Assembly: GCA_013298745.1 (NCBI GenBank)
Contig: JAAFIT010000176.1
Span: forward strand, 1 to 5,853
Source of the DNA: Sphingomonadales bacterium
GTDB lineage: Bacteria > Pseudomonadota > Alphaproteobacteria > Sphingomonadales > Sphingomonadaceae
Reading direction: 5' to 3'
DNA: 5,853 nt
A model generated the notes under the pieces. The model was not told the origin of the DNA. It saw nothing but the letters and a program-made list of their open reading frames with translations, and made no database searches. This document shows, one piece after another, positions 1-5,853 of this stretch; the first letter of the stretch is position 1; every line of letters starts with the position of its first letter. The translations under genes and the position numbers were made by a program.

Positions 1-495
1 GATGCCGCCCGCAAGGCTGGTTCATCGCTGGGCGCCATTGTCGAATGCGCTGCCACCGGCGTCCCCGCCGGCTGGGGCAGCCCGCTCTATCAAAAGCTCG
101 ACAGCCAGCTCGCCGCCGCCTGCATGGGCATCAACGCCGTCAAGGGCGTCGAGATCGGTGACGGCTTTGGCGCCGCAAGGCTGCGCGGCGAAGACAATGC
201 CGATGCCATGCGCCCAGGAAATGATGGCCCGCAGTTCCTCGCCAACCATGCCGGCGGCATCGCCGGCGGTATTTCCACCGGCCAGCCGATCGTCGTGCGG
301 ATGGCACTGAAACCGACAAGTTCGATCCTCACACCCGTTGAAACCATCACCCGCGACGGCGCCGCGACCGACATCGTCACCAAGGGTCGGCATGATCCTT
401 GCGTCGGTATTCGCGCCGCGCCGGTGATGGAGGCAATGGTGGCGTTGGTCCTCGCCGATGCGCGGTTGATGCATCGCGGGCAGACAGGCAGGTAA
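1..495 (+). CDS. aroC: Chorismate synthase, C-terminal part (5' end outside window)
   Basis: Chorismate synthase converts 5-enolpyruvylshikimate-3-phosphate to chorismate, the last common step of aromatic amino acid synthesis, in the cytoplasm with reduced FMN. The frame is open from base 1 to the TAA at 493-495 and gives 164 residues. The family is usually about 360 residues, so roughly the first 195 lie off the left edge. Visible family motifs, numbered within the fragment, are [10 protein letters not shown] (6-15), the [11 protein letters not shown] segment (53-63), the [15 protein letters not shown] loop (82-96), the KPTSSI segment (104-109), and [17 protein letters not shown] (130-146). 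The last fits the third chorismate synthase signature pattern. The frame is intact up to its natural C-terminus. The gene converges on the csaA-like gene, with a hairpin three bases after its stop. The missing N-terminal half holds other active-site residues that cannot be checked here. Confidence 0.96.
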   Translation, partial: DAARKAGSSLGAIVECAATGVPAGWGSPLYQKLDSQLAAACMGINAVKGVEIGDGFGAARLRGEDNADAMRPGNDGPQFLANHAGGIAGGISTGQPIVVRMALKPTSSILTPVETITRDGAATDIVTKGRHDPCVGIRAAPVMEAMVALVLADARLMHRGQTGR

Positions 496-497
496 GA

Positions 498-518
498 TCC
501 GGGGTCGTTGACCCCGGA
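498..518. terminator. Perfect hairpin between convergent genes, possible bidirectional terminator
   Basis: The left arm TCCGGGGTC (498-506), loop GTT (507-509) and right arm GACCCCGGA (510-518) form a perfect 9-bp, very GC-rich stem. It begins three bases after the aroC stop and ends ten bases before the stop of the csaA-like gene on the opposite strand. Its position in a 33-base convergent gap suits a terminator serving both transcripts. No clean T-run follows on either strand; the + side continues CCCCGGTTGTTC. It is therefore not a textbook intrinsic terminator, and the function is inferred from position and structure. Confidence 0.5.
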
Positions 519-528
519 CCCCGGTTGT

Positions 529-903
529 TCAGAACAGGCGTCCGCCGTTGGGCACTGGCAGATCGGGGCGCAACAGGACGACTTCGCCGTCCGCATCGGG
601 AACTCCGAGCGTCAGCACTTCCGACATGAACTTGCCGATCTGGCGCGGCGGAAAATTGACGACGGCAATCACCTGCGTGCCGACCAATGCCTCTACCGCA
701 TAATGACGGGTGATCTGCGCGCTCGATCTGCGCGCGCCGATGACCGGCCCGAAATCAATGACCAGTTTCAGCGATGGCTTGCGCGCCTCCGGGAATGGCT
801 GCGCCTCGACGATCGTACCAATCCGCACATCAGCCTGCAGCCAATCATCAAAGCCGATGGTCGGCGCGGCCGGTGCAGCGCTATCGTGCAGGACGTGGCT
901 CAT
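529..903 (-). CDS. csaA: CsaA-like tRNA-binding-domain protein
   Basis: This 124-residue protein consists almost entirely of a single OB-fold tRNA-binding domain of the CsaA type. CsaA proteins are small cytoplasmic dimers. In Bacillus the protein has been described as a secretion-related chaperone, and the fold is shared with the C-terminal domain of some methionyl-tRNA synthetases. The family is about 110 residues, so this one has a short extra N-terminus. Characteristic stretches are DVRIGTIVEAQPFPEARKP (25-43), SSAQIT (60-65), VVNFPPRQIG (81-90) and SEVLTLG (94-100). I chose the ATG at 903-901 because it overlaps the upstream stop as ATGA and has a GGGAG ribosome-binding site at 912-908, four bases away. 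A longer in-frame start at 936 would add 11 residues inside the upstream gene without that support. The family call is firm. A role in protein export here is only an extrapolation. Confidence 0.9.
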   Translation of the reverse strand: MSHVLHDSAAPAAPTIGFDDWLQADVRIGTIVEAQPFPEARKPSLKLVIDFGPVIGARRSSAQITRHYAVEALVGTQVIAVVNFPPRQIGKFMSEVLTLGVPDADGEVVLLRPDLPVPNGGRLF

Positions 904-1298
904 GCGTCTCCCAATGCGGCGCGTGCCGCCTCCCATCCGCCGCGGCCATCATAGGGTTGGATCACCGGCGTGATGCCATCGACGCCATCGAGCGCACGCC
1001 AGTTGACGCTGAAACCGTCGGGATGCGATCGCGGCACGTAGAAACTCTTGATGCCGCAATGCCGGCAGAACAGGTGGCGCGCCACACCGGTGCCGAAGCG
1101 ATAATCGCTGAGCGCCTCCGCACCCTGCAACAGCGTGAAATCATCAGCGCTGACGATAAGGTGCAGAAAGCCGGTCTTCGCACAGATCGAGCAGTTGCAA
1201 TCGAGCAATGTCGGCGGTGCGGCGAAGACAGCGCGAAACCGCACGGCACCACAATGGCAACCGCCCTCGGCGCGCATCCGAACCTCGCCGTCGCTCAT
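900..1298 (-). CDS. GFA/CENP-V family zinc-binding protein
   Basis: This 132-residue protein belongs to the glutathione-dependent formaldehyde-activating enzyme (GFA)/CENP-V fold family. All seven conserved zinc-ligand cysteines are present: CxC at Cys14 and Cys16 (GGCHCGAVRF), CxCxxC at Cys34, Cys36 and Cys39 (DCNCSICAKTG), and CxxC at Cys78 and Cys81 (FCRHCGIKSFY). Length is normal for a single-domain member. Many proteins of this family are annotated as formaldehyde-glutathione enzymes, but most have no proven substrate, so I give no gene symbol. The ATG at 1298-1296 is preceded by GGTGGGG (1312-1306) seven bases upstream, which supports this start over the internal Met8. Its stop overlaps the start of the csaA-like gene by four bases, so the two are probably co-transcribed and translationally coupled. 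The 86-base gap upstream may hold its own promoter, or the pair may be read through from the secretion genes. Confidence 0.92.
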   Translation of the reverse strand: MSDGEVRMRAEGGCHCGAVRFRAVFAAPPTLLDCNCSICAKTGFLHLIVSADDFTLLQGAEALSDYRFGTGVARHLFCRHCGIKSFYVPRSHPDGFSVNWRALDGVDGITPVIQPYDGRGGWEAARAALGDA

Positions 1299-1384
1299 AT
1301 CAGCACCCCACCCTGTCGTGACGTTTTGACCGGGCTATCGTCTCGACTGCCGCACAGCGAATTGCAAGTCTGCAGCGGCGCCGA
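1299..1384 (-). other. Intergenic gap with imperfect inverted repeat
   Basis: This 86-base gap lies between the HlyD-like gene and the GFA gene, both on the - strand. It contains an imperfect inverted repeat at 1349-1379: arms GCCGC/GCGGC and CAG/CTG separated by a small internal loop, with a 12-base terminal loop. The repeat begins six bases after the HlyD stop and has no T-run behind it, so a terminator role is weak. A TTGCAA on the - strand (1365-1360) resembles a -35 box, but I find no good -10 box at 16-18 bases from it. The only well-placed signal is the GGTGGGG ribosome-binding site at 1312-1306 for the GFA gene. Confidence 0.3.
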
Positions 1385-2701
1385 TCAGAGCCGTTCGCGA
1401 AAGGCGCGATCGCGCAACCGTGTGACCGGTGTCAGCAGATAATTCAGCACGCTGCGTTCGCGGCCGAGAACATCGACTTCCGCCGTCATGCCGGCGCCGA
1501 TCGGCAATTTGGCACCGTCTTCACCGGTCAAGGCAGTGGCGTTGGTGCGCACCCGGATGGTGAAATGCGATTCGCCGGTGCGTTCATCGGTCACCGCGTC
1601 TGGCGCTATGCGCTCGACCACGCCGGGCAACATGCCATAGACAGAATAGTCGTAGGCGCTGATCTTGACATTGGCCTTCTGACCGAGCCGAACAAAGGCA
1701 ATGTCCTGCGGCTGCACATTGGCTTCGACCACCAATGCCTCACCTTCGGGAACGATTTCGACAAGCGGCTCGCCTGGGCGGATCGAGCCACCAATGGTGG
1801 TGACGAGCACACGATTGACGATGCCGGCCGCTGGCGCGTGCAGCTCGGTGCGCGCCATGCGATCGGCAAGTGCCGGCAGCGTCTGGCTCTGGGCGGCGAT
1901 TTCGGCGCGCGTGGTGGCCAGCGCTTCGGACGCCTGGGCACGAAAGCGCTGCTCGACATTGCGGATGGCCGACAGGGCTTCGGTGCGGGCTGCTTCGGCG
2001 CGGCGGGTCGCTTCTGCGGCGGCGTCACGGGCACTGGCGGCCTGTTGCTCGGCAGAGCGGGCACGAACGAGACTAAGCCGGGGTTCGACGCCCTTTTCAA
2101 CCAGCGGCGCGAGGATCTCGACTTCGCGCCGGGCCTGAGCATAGGCTTCGGCGCGCGAAACGGCTTCGGCCCGCGCCTGACCGGCAGCGCGATCGGCCTG
2201 CTGCAGGCGGGACTGGGCAATGTCGCGCTCGGTAGCAAAGCTGGCGACCTGGGCGTTGTGGAGCGCGCGTTCATTGGCGACGAGCGTCGGCGCCGCAAGT
2301 TCAAGCGCCGCCGGGAACGCCAGCGGTCGACCACGCGCCTCGGCATCGAGCCGGGCGGCGCGGGCCTGCAAAGCGTCAATCGACGTGTCGTTGCGGGCGA
2401 AATCGGCCGTCGAGGCGGTGGGATCAAGCCGCAACAGCGGCTGACCCTCCTGCACCCGGTCCCCGGCCTTGACCAGGATGTCCTTGACGATGCCACCTTC
2501 GAGATTCGAGACGACCTGCAACCGGCTGGAGGGGATGACACGGCCATTGGCATGCACCACCTCGTCGACCTGAGCCAAGGCGGCCCAGAGCAGCAGCGAC
2601 AGGGTGAGCGCGACAATCGTCCACAGCAGCACCGTGGCGAAATTGCGTTCCAGCAGGCGATCGGGCGCCTTGACCAAGGCCTGTTCGACAATATTGGTCA
2701 T
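1385..2701 (-). CDS. HlyD family type I secretion periplasmic adaptor
   Basis: This 438-residue membrane-fusion protein bridges the inner-membrane ABC transporter and the outer-membrane TolC-like duct of a type I secretion system. It has a short cytoplasmic N-terminus (1-21), one membrane segment (about 22-43), and a first half-lipoyl segment with the family motif LEGGIVKDILVKAGDRVQEG (67-86). A long Ala/Arg/Glu-rich coiled coil follows (about 96-285). The returning lipoyl and beta-barrel part begins HAPAAGIVNRV at 288 and includes QPQDIAFVRLGQ and KISAYDYSVYG. The C-terminal GAGMTAEVDVLGRERSVLNYLLTPV (from about 402) is typical of HlyD/PrtE/LapC-type adaptors. Length fits the family. The start ATG (2701-2699) overlaps the ABC stop as ATGA and has GGTGGGG eight bases upstream. 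The role is confident. The exported substrate is unknown, so I assign no symbol such as lapC or prtE. Confidence 0.96.
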   Translation of the reverse strand: MTNIVEQALVKAPDRLLERNFATVLLWTIVALTLSLLLWAALAQVDEVVHANGRVIPSSRLQVVSNLEGGIVKDILVKAGDRVQEGQPLLRLDPTASTADFARNDTSIDALQARAARLDAEARGRPLAFPAALELAAPTLVANERALHNAQVASFATERDIAQSRLQQADRAAGQARAEAVSRAEAYAQARREVEILAPLVEKGVEPRLSLVRARSAEQQAASARDAAAEATRRAEAARTEALSAIRNVEQRFRAQASEALATTRAEIAAQSQTLPALADRMARTELHAPAAGIVNRVLVTTIGGSIRPGEPLVEIVPEGEALVVEANVQPQDIAFVRLGQKANVKISAYDYSVYGMLPGVVERIAPDAVTDERTGESHFTIRVRTNATALTGEDGAKLPIGAGMTAEVDVLGRERSVLNYLLTPVTRLRDRAFRERL

Positions 2702-4413
2702 CGGCCTTGCCCCACCGCCATCGAACGCAGCACATCATCGCGCGGGCCTTGCGCCGCAATCTTGCCGGCGTTGAGAATGATGATGCGATCGACCAGCTTG
2801 AGCATCGGCTGACGATGCGTGACGAGCAGGAAGGTGCGATCGGCCAACTCGGCTTCGAGCCGGGCGACAAGGGCGTTTTCGGACTGGTTGTCCATGGCGC
2901 TGGTGGGCTCGTCAAAAATGATGATCGGCGGCGCGTTACCCAAGGCCCGCGCAATGGCAATCGATTGGCGCTGGCCGCCCGACAGGCCTTCGCCGCGATC
3001 GGCGAGCCGCAGATCAAAGCCATTGGCGATCTGGCCGACGAAATCATGCGTGCCGCTGAGCTTCGCCAAGCGCAGCAACTCGGCATCATTGATCTCTGGG
3101 TCACCGAGCGTGATGTTATCGCGGATCGATCCGGAAAACAGGGTCACGTCCTGCAGCACCGAGCCGATGTTGCGCCGCAGATCATCAGGATGCAGCTGGC
3201 GGACATCGGCGCCATCGATGAGGATCTGGCCTTCCGATGGCTGATAAAGGCCCATGATCAGCCGGCCGATGGTGGATTTGCCCGAGCCGACGCGACCGAC
3301 GATCGCGACCTTTTCGCCCGGCGTGATCTCGAACGAGACATTGTCGAGCACCCGCGTCGTCGTGCCGGGATAATGGAAGACGACATTCTTGAAGGTGATG
3401 CGGCCTTCGAGCCGCTGGCGGCGAACCAGAGTGGCGTCCTCTGCCACTTCGCCACCGGCCGACATAAAGGCATCGAGCCGGGCATAAGAAGCGCGCGTGG
3501 CGCTAAGCCGTGTCAACAGGCCGGCAACCTGGCCCAAGGGCGCTACGCAGCGGCCGGCAAGGATCGAAGCGGCAATCAGCGAGCCGCTGGTCAATTCGCC
3601 ATCGGCGATGAGAAACACGCCATAAAGCACGACGCCGACATAGACGATCTGCTGCGCTGAGGCGGCGACATTGGTGGCGAAGGCCGACAACAGCCGGCTG
3701 CGCAGCGCAACATCGGCGCTTTCATCAACCGCGGTCTGCCAGCGACGCTGCAGCATGGTGCCGGCGGCTGTTGCCTTGACGGTTTCGAGGCCACCGATGG
3801 TTTCGACCATGACGCCCTGTTTGGAAAACCCGAGGCCAAGCACGCTGCCGGCCATGCGATCAAGGCCCGGCTGAACAACATAGGCTGAACCGATCACAAG
3901 CGGCACCATCAGCAGCGGCACCAGCACCACGGGGCCGGCGATCGCCCAGATGACCACCAGAAACAGCAGGATGAACGGCACATCGACCAGCGCAACGATG
4001 GTGGCGCTGGCGAAGAATTCGCGCAATGTTTCGAACTCGCGCAGCAGTCCGGCAAAGGCGCCGCTGGAACCCTGCTTGTTGGCGAACTGCATCGATACAA
4101 GCTTCTGGAACACGGCGGCGCCGAGTTTTGCGTCGACATCGCGGCCGGCCACATCGATGAAATAGCCGCGCAGCATCCGCAGGATGAAATCGAAAATCAA
4201 TACGATCGCCATGCCGATCGAAAGGGCGATCAATGAATCAGTGGCGTTGTTGGGGACGATGCGATTGTACACCGTCATCGAATAGAGCGAGGTCGCCAGC
4301 GCAAAGAGGTTGGTGAGCACCGCGGCGATCGCCACTTTAATGAAGGTGGCGCGATGTGCCGCCAGTGGCTCGGCCAGCCATGGCGAAAGCCAAGCGGTCT
4401 TGATGCGCATCAT
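2698..4413 (-). CDS. Type I secretion ABC transporter, permease and ATPase fused (LapB/LssB-like, no C39-like domain)
   Basis: This 571-residue half-transporter should act as a dimer in the inner membrane and drive export by ATP hydrolysis. The membrane domain spans about residues 20-300, with hydrophobic segments near 23-48, 58-80, 138-160, 162-180 and 251-290. The nucleotide-binding domain follows with every catalytic motif intact: Walker A GRVGSGKST (373-381), Q-loop Gln421, signature LSGGQ (477-481), Walker B ending FDE (500-502), D-loop SAMD (505-508) and switch His533. SLYSMTVYNRIVPNNA, YFIDVAGRDVDAKLGA and LREFETLREFFASAT, with the TSAMD D-loop, resemble the LapB/LssB type rather than PrtD. 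LapB-type proteins are usually about 700 residues with an N-terminal C39-like domain, which is absent here. The upstream frame reaches a stop about 33 codons before the start, inside the TolC gene, so no missing domain is hidden. AGGA nine bases before the first ATG (4413-4411) supports that start; a second ATG follows immediately. Confidence 0.96.
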   Translation of the reverse strand: MMRIKTAWLSPWLAEPLAAHRATFIKVAIAAVLTNLFALATSLYSMTVYNRIVPNNATDSLIALSIGMAIVLIFDFILRMLRGYFIDVAGRDVDAKLGAAVFQKLVSMQFANKQGSSGAFAGLLREFETLREFFASATIVALVDVPFILLFLVVIWAIAGPVVLVPLLMVPLVIGSAYVVQPGLDRMAGSVLGLGFSKQGVMVETIGGLETVKATAAGTMLQRRWQTAVDESADVALRSRLLSAFATNVAASAQQIVYVGVVLYGVFLIADGELTSGSLIAASILAGRCVAPLGQVAGLLTRLSATRASYARLDAFMSAGGEVAEDATLVRRQRLEGRITFKNVVFHYPGTTTRVLDNVSFEITPGEKVAIVGRVGSGKSTIGRLIMGLYQPSEGQILIDGADVRQLHPDDLRRNIGSVLQDVTLFSGSIRDNITLGDPEINDAELLRLAKLSGTHDFVGQIANGFDLRLADRGEGLSGGQRQSIAIARALGNAPPIIIFDEPTSAMDNQSENALVARLEAELADRTFLLVTHRQPMLKLVDRIIILNAGKIAAQGPRDDVLRSMAVGQGR

Positions 4414-5819
4414 CGCTGCGGTTCCTGGTTGGATGTTGCAACTGCCGGGATCATACCAAATCGTTCGATGAGGCCGCCTTGTCGGGCAAGCAAGGTGAAA
4501 CGCGCGACATCGAGATCATATTCGGTTTTCGCCAGCGTCAAAGCGGCATCGAGCAGATCACGTTCGGCGCGCAGAACATCAAACAACGTGCCGCGCGACA
4601 CGCGGAACTGTTCGGCGAACAGATCCCGCGCACGCCGGCTGTCGAGATACGCCGCCCGCAGCGGCACCAATGACGACGCCAGCGCCTCGACATCGGATGC
4701 CGCCACCTGACCTTCGCGATCGACAGCGGCGGCCACGCGATTGACTGCCAATGCCGCGGATTTGCGCCGTGCCGCGAGTTCTGCAACCCGCGCCGCTTCG
4801 GCGCCACCCGTCGAAAACCGCTGCCGCAGGGTCAGTTGGGCGCGAACATCATAGGCTGGGGTCGATCCCCTCAACAGGTCATAACCGGATCCGGTTACTC
4901 GGGCATCAACTCGCGGCAACCGATCTGATTTGGCGGCGTCCAGCGCTGCACTCGCGGCGCGCTCCTGCGCGCGCGCTGATACCAGCTCGGGGCGCTCTTC
5001 ACCTTCGATCGGGGATGCATCGTTCGCCCAAGCCGGGCGATCGAGCTTACCGGGGGCGTATCCGAACAATTCGAAATATCGCGCCGAGGCGGCTTTCAAT
5101 TGGCGATCGGTGCTGATCGCCTGGCTTTGCGACGCGGCAAGATAGGATTGTGCCCGCGCGACATCACCGCCGCTATCGACCCCTGATTCGAAGCGCAGCT
5201 TTGCGCCATCCGACAGCATTTGCATCCGAGCCACATTGCTGCGAACCAGCGTCGAGGCCGCTTGCGCCCAGAGCACATCGTACCAGCTCGTCACCAATTG
5301 CAGCAGAGCGACATTCCGTGCCGCATCAAGATCGGCCCGCGCAGCATCGGTACTGGCGTTGCCCGCCCGGATGCGCGCAGAACTTGCACCAAAGTCGGTG
5401 ACGAGCTGATCCACCGAGCCGATCACGTCGTTGCGCCGCAAAGGCGATAGATTTTCGGCCTGCGTCGATGGCGATTGCAAATCGCGCGTGATCGTGCGCG
5501 CGCCAATGAAATCCACACCCAATCCCGGAAACAATCGCGAACGCGCCTGATCACGGCCTGCCTGGGCCGCAACCACATCCTGCGCACGTTCTCCGAGGAC
5601 GGGAAGCGCGAGTGCCGCAGCATTCAATCGCGTGTCGAAATCGACAGTGCCCGCACGTGTTGCGAGTGCCACCAGAAAGCTGTCGCTGTCCGCCGCAATC
5701 AGCTGAGGCCGATCCGATGGCATCGGGATAGCCAGTTCGACCGCCAAGGCTGTCGAAATCGGTGACAGAGAGCTTGCCGCGCAGAGCAGGTACAGGGACG
5801 GGAACAATCGCGATTTCAT
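4410..5819 (-). CDS. TolC family outer-membrane efflux/secretion protein
   Basis: This 469-residue protein (counted from the ATG) should trimerise into the outer-membrane and periplasmic duct of the type I secretion system. A signal peptide is visible: basic MKSR, hydrophobic LFPSLYLLCAASSL, and a likely cleavage after ALA at residue 26. The mature part shows two TolC-type repeats rich in Ala, Arg and Leu helices. The first includes LVTSWYDVLWAQ and LRFESGVDSGGDVARAQSYLAASQ. The second includes LTLRQRFSTGGAEAARV, FAEQFRVSRGTLFDVLRAERDLLDA and AKTEYDLDVARFTLLARQG. Length is normal for the family. The call rests on this pattern and on the adjoining ABC and HlyD genes. The ATG at 5819-5817 gives a typical signal peptide. 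An in-frame TTG at 5828-5826 would add three residues and is better spaced from a GGCGGA at 5841-5836. The gene is first in the visible operon; its promoter may lie beyond the right edge. Confidence 0.94.
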   Translation of the reverse strand: MKSRLFPSLYLLCAASSLSPISTALAVELAIPMPSDRPQLIAADSDSFLVALATRAGTVDFDTRLNAAALALPVLGERAQDVVAAQAGRDQARSRLFPGLGVDFIGARTITRDLQSPSTQAENLSPLRRNDVIGSVDQLVTDFGASSARIRAGNASTDAARADLDAARNVALLQLVTSWYDVLWAQAASTLVRSNVARMQMLSDGAKLRFESGVDSGGDVARAQSYLAASQSQAISTDRQLKAASARYFELFGYAPGKLDRPAWANDASPIEGEERPELVSARAQERAASAALDAAKSDRLPRVDARVTGSGYDLLRGSTPAYDVRAQLTLRQRFSTGGAEAARVAELAARRKSAALAVNRVAAAVDREGQVAASDVEALASSLVPLRAAYLDSRRARDLFAEQFRVSRGTLFDVLRAERDLLDAALTLAKTEYDLDVARFTLLARQGGLIERFGMIPAVATSNQEPQR

Positions 5820-5835
5820 GGGTGCCAAGGATTGA

Positions 5836-5841
5836 TCCGCC
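5836..5841 (-). promoter_or_regulatory. Possible ribosome-binding site of the TolC-like gene
   Basis: On the - strand GGCGGA lies seven bases before an in-frame TTG (5828-5826) and sixteen bases before the ATG (5819-5817). The spacing favours the TTG, whereas start-codon preference and the signal-peptide shape favour the ATG. The two choices differ by only three residues (MAP) ahead of the signal peptide. Confidence 0.35.
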
Positions 5842-5853
5842 AGATGAAAGCCT

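Noticed and set aside
22..596. Two open frames on the - strand opposite the aroC end
   Set aside because: They overlap the well-supported chorismate synthase frame and the csaA-like gene, and their translations are low-complexity Ala/Arg/Pro-rich sequence.
1360..1365. TTGCAA on the - strand as a -35 box for the GFA gene
   Set aside because: No convincing -10 box is found at 16-18 bases; sequences there are GAGACG-like. A single hexamer match in 86 bases is not enough to call a promoter.
774..1442. Open frame of 222 codons on the + strand
   Set aside because: It runs antisense across parts of three - strand genes with strong motif support and has no recognisable domain.
1385..2701. Alternative reading of the HlyD-like protein as a multidrug (RND or EmrA-type) adaptor
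   Set aside because: The LEGGIV motif, long coiled coil, C-terminal GMTAEVDVLGRERSVLNYLLTPV and the coupled T1SS ATPase gene point to type I protein secretion.
1565..2812. Long open frame of 415 codons on the + strand
   Set aside because: It lies antisense to the HlyD-like gene, whose protein has clear family motifs. The + frame gives a Gly/Arg/Asp-rich sequence with no recognisable domain and is explained by high-GC codon use on the opposite strand.
2707..3660. Open frame of 317 codons on the + strand
   Set aside because: It is antisense to the ATPase domain of the ABC transporter and shows no family motif; it is a shadow of that gene.

Overview
The window carries one partial gene on the + strand and five complete genes on the - strand. 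GC content is high and the gene families are those of Gram-negative bacteria with an outer membrane. The chorismate synthase fragment most resembles alphaproteobacterial, possibly sphingomonad, proteins as I remember them. That placement is inference from family resemblance, not the result of a search.

Layout from left to right: (1) the 3' part of aroC (chorismate synthase) enters from the left edge on the + strand and ends at 495. (2) A 33-base convergent gap holds a perfect 9-bp hairpin that could terminate transcription from both sides. (3) On the - strand, a CsaA-type tRNA-binding-domain protein and a GFA/CENP-V-type zinc protein form a two-gene unit. The GFA gene is upstream, and the two overlap by four bases (ATGA). 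(4) An 86-base gap separates this pair from the next unit. (5) From the right edge leftwards, a complete set of type I secretion (T1SS) components is encoded in the order outer-membrane TolC-like protein, ABC transporter (permease plus ATPase), HlyD-like periplasmic adaptor. Each junction is again a four-base ATGA overlap.

The three right-hand genes supply every fixed part of a type I secretion machine: inner-membrane motor, periplasmic adaptor and outer-membrane duct. Such machines export proteins in one step from cytoplasm to outside, typically RTX proteins or giant adhesins. The ABC protein has LapB/LssB-type motifs (GRVGSGKST Walker A, TSAMD D-loop) but is only 571 residues long. It starts directly at the membrane domain, without the N-terminal C39-like domain usual for that family. 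No candidate substrate, c-di-GMP regulator or LapG-type protease lies inside the window. A substrate gene, if linked, would lie beyond the right edge, upstream of the TolC gene.

I see no tRNA, rRNA, mobile element, CRISPR array or phage signature. Nothing here clearly amounts to a new biological system. The most noteworthy points are the shortened LapB-like transporter and the tightly coupled, substrate-less secretion operon.
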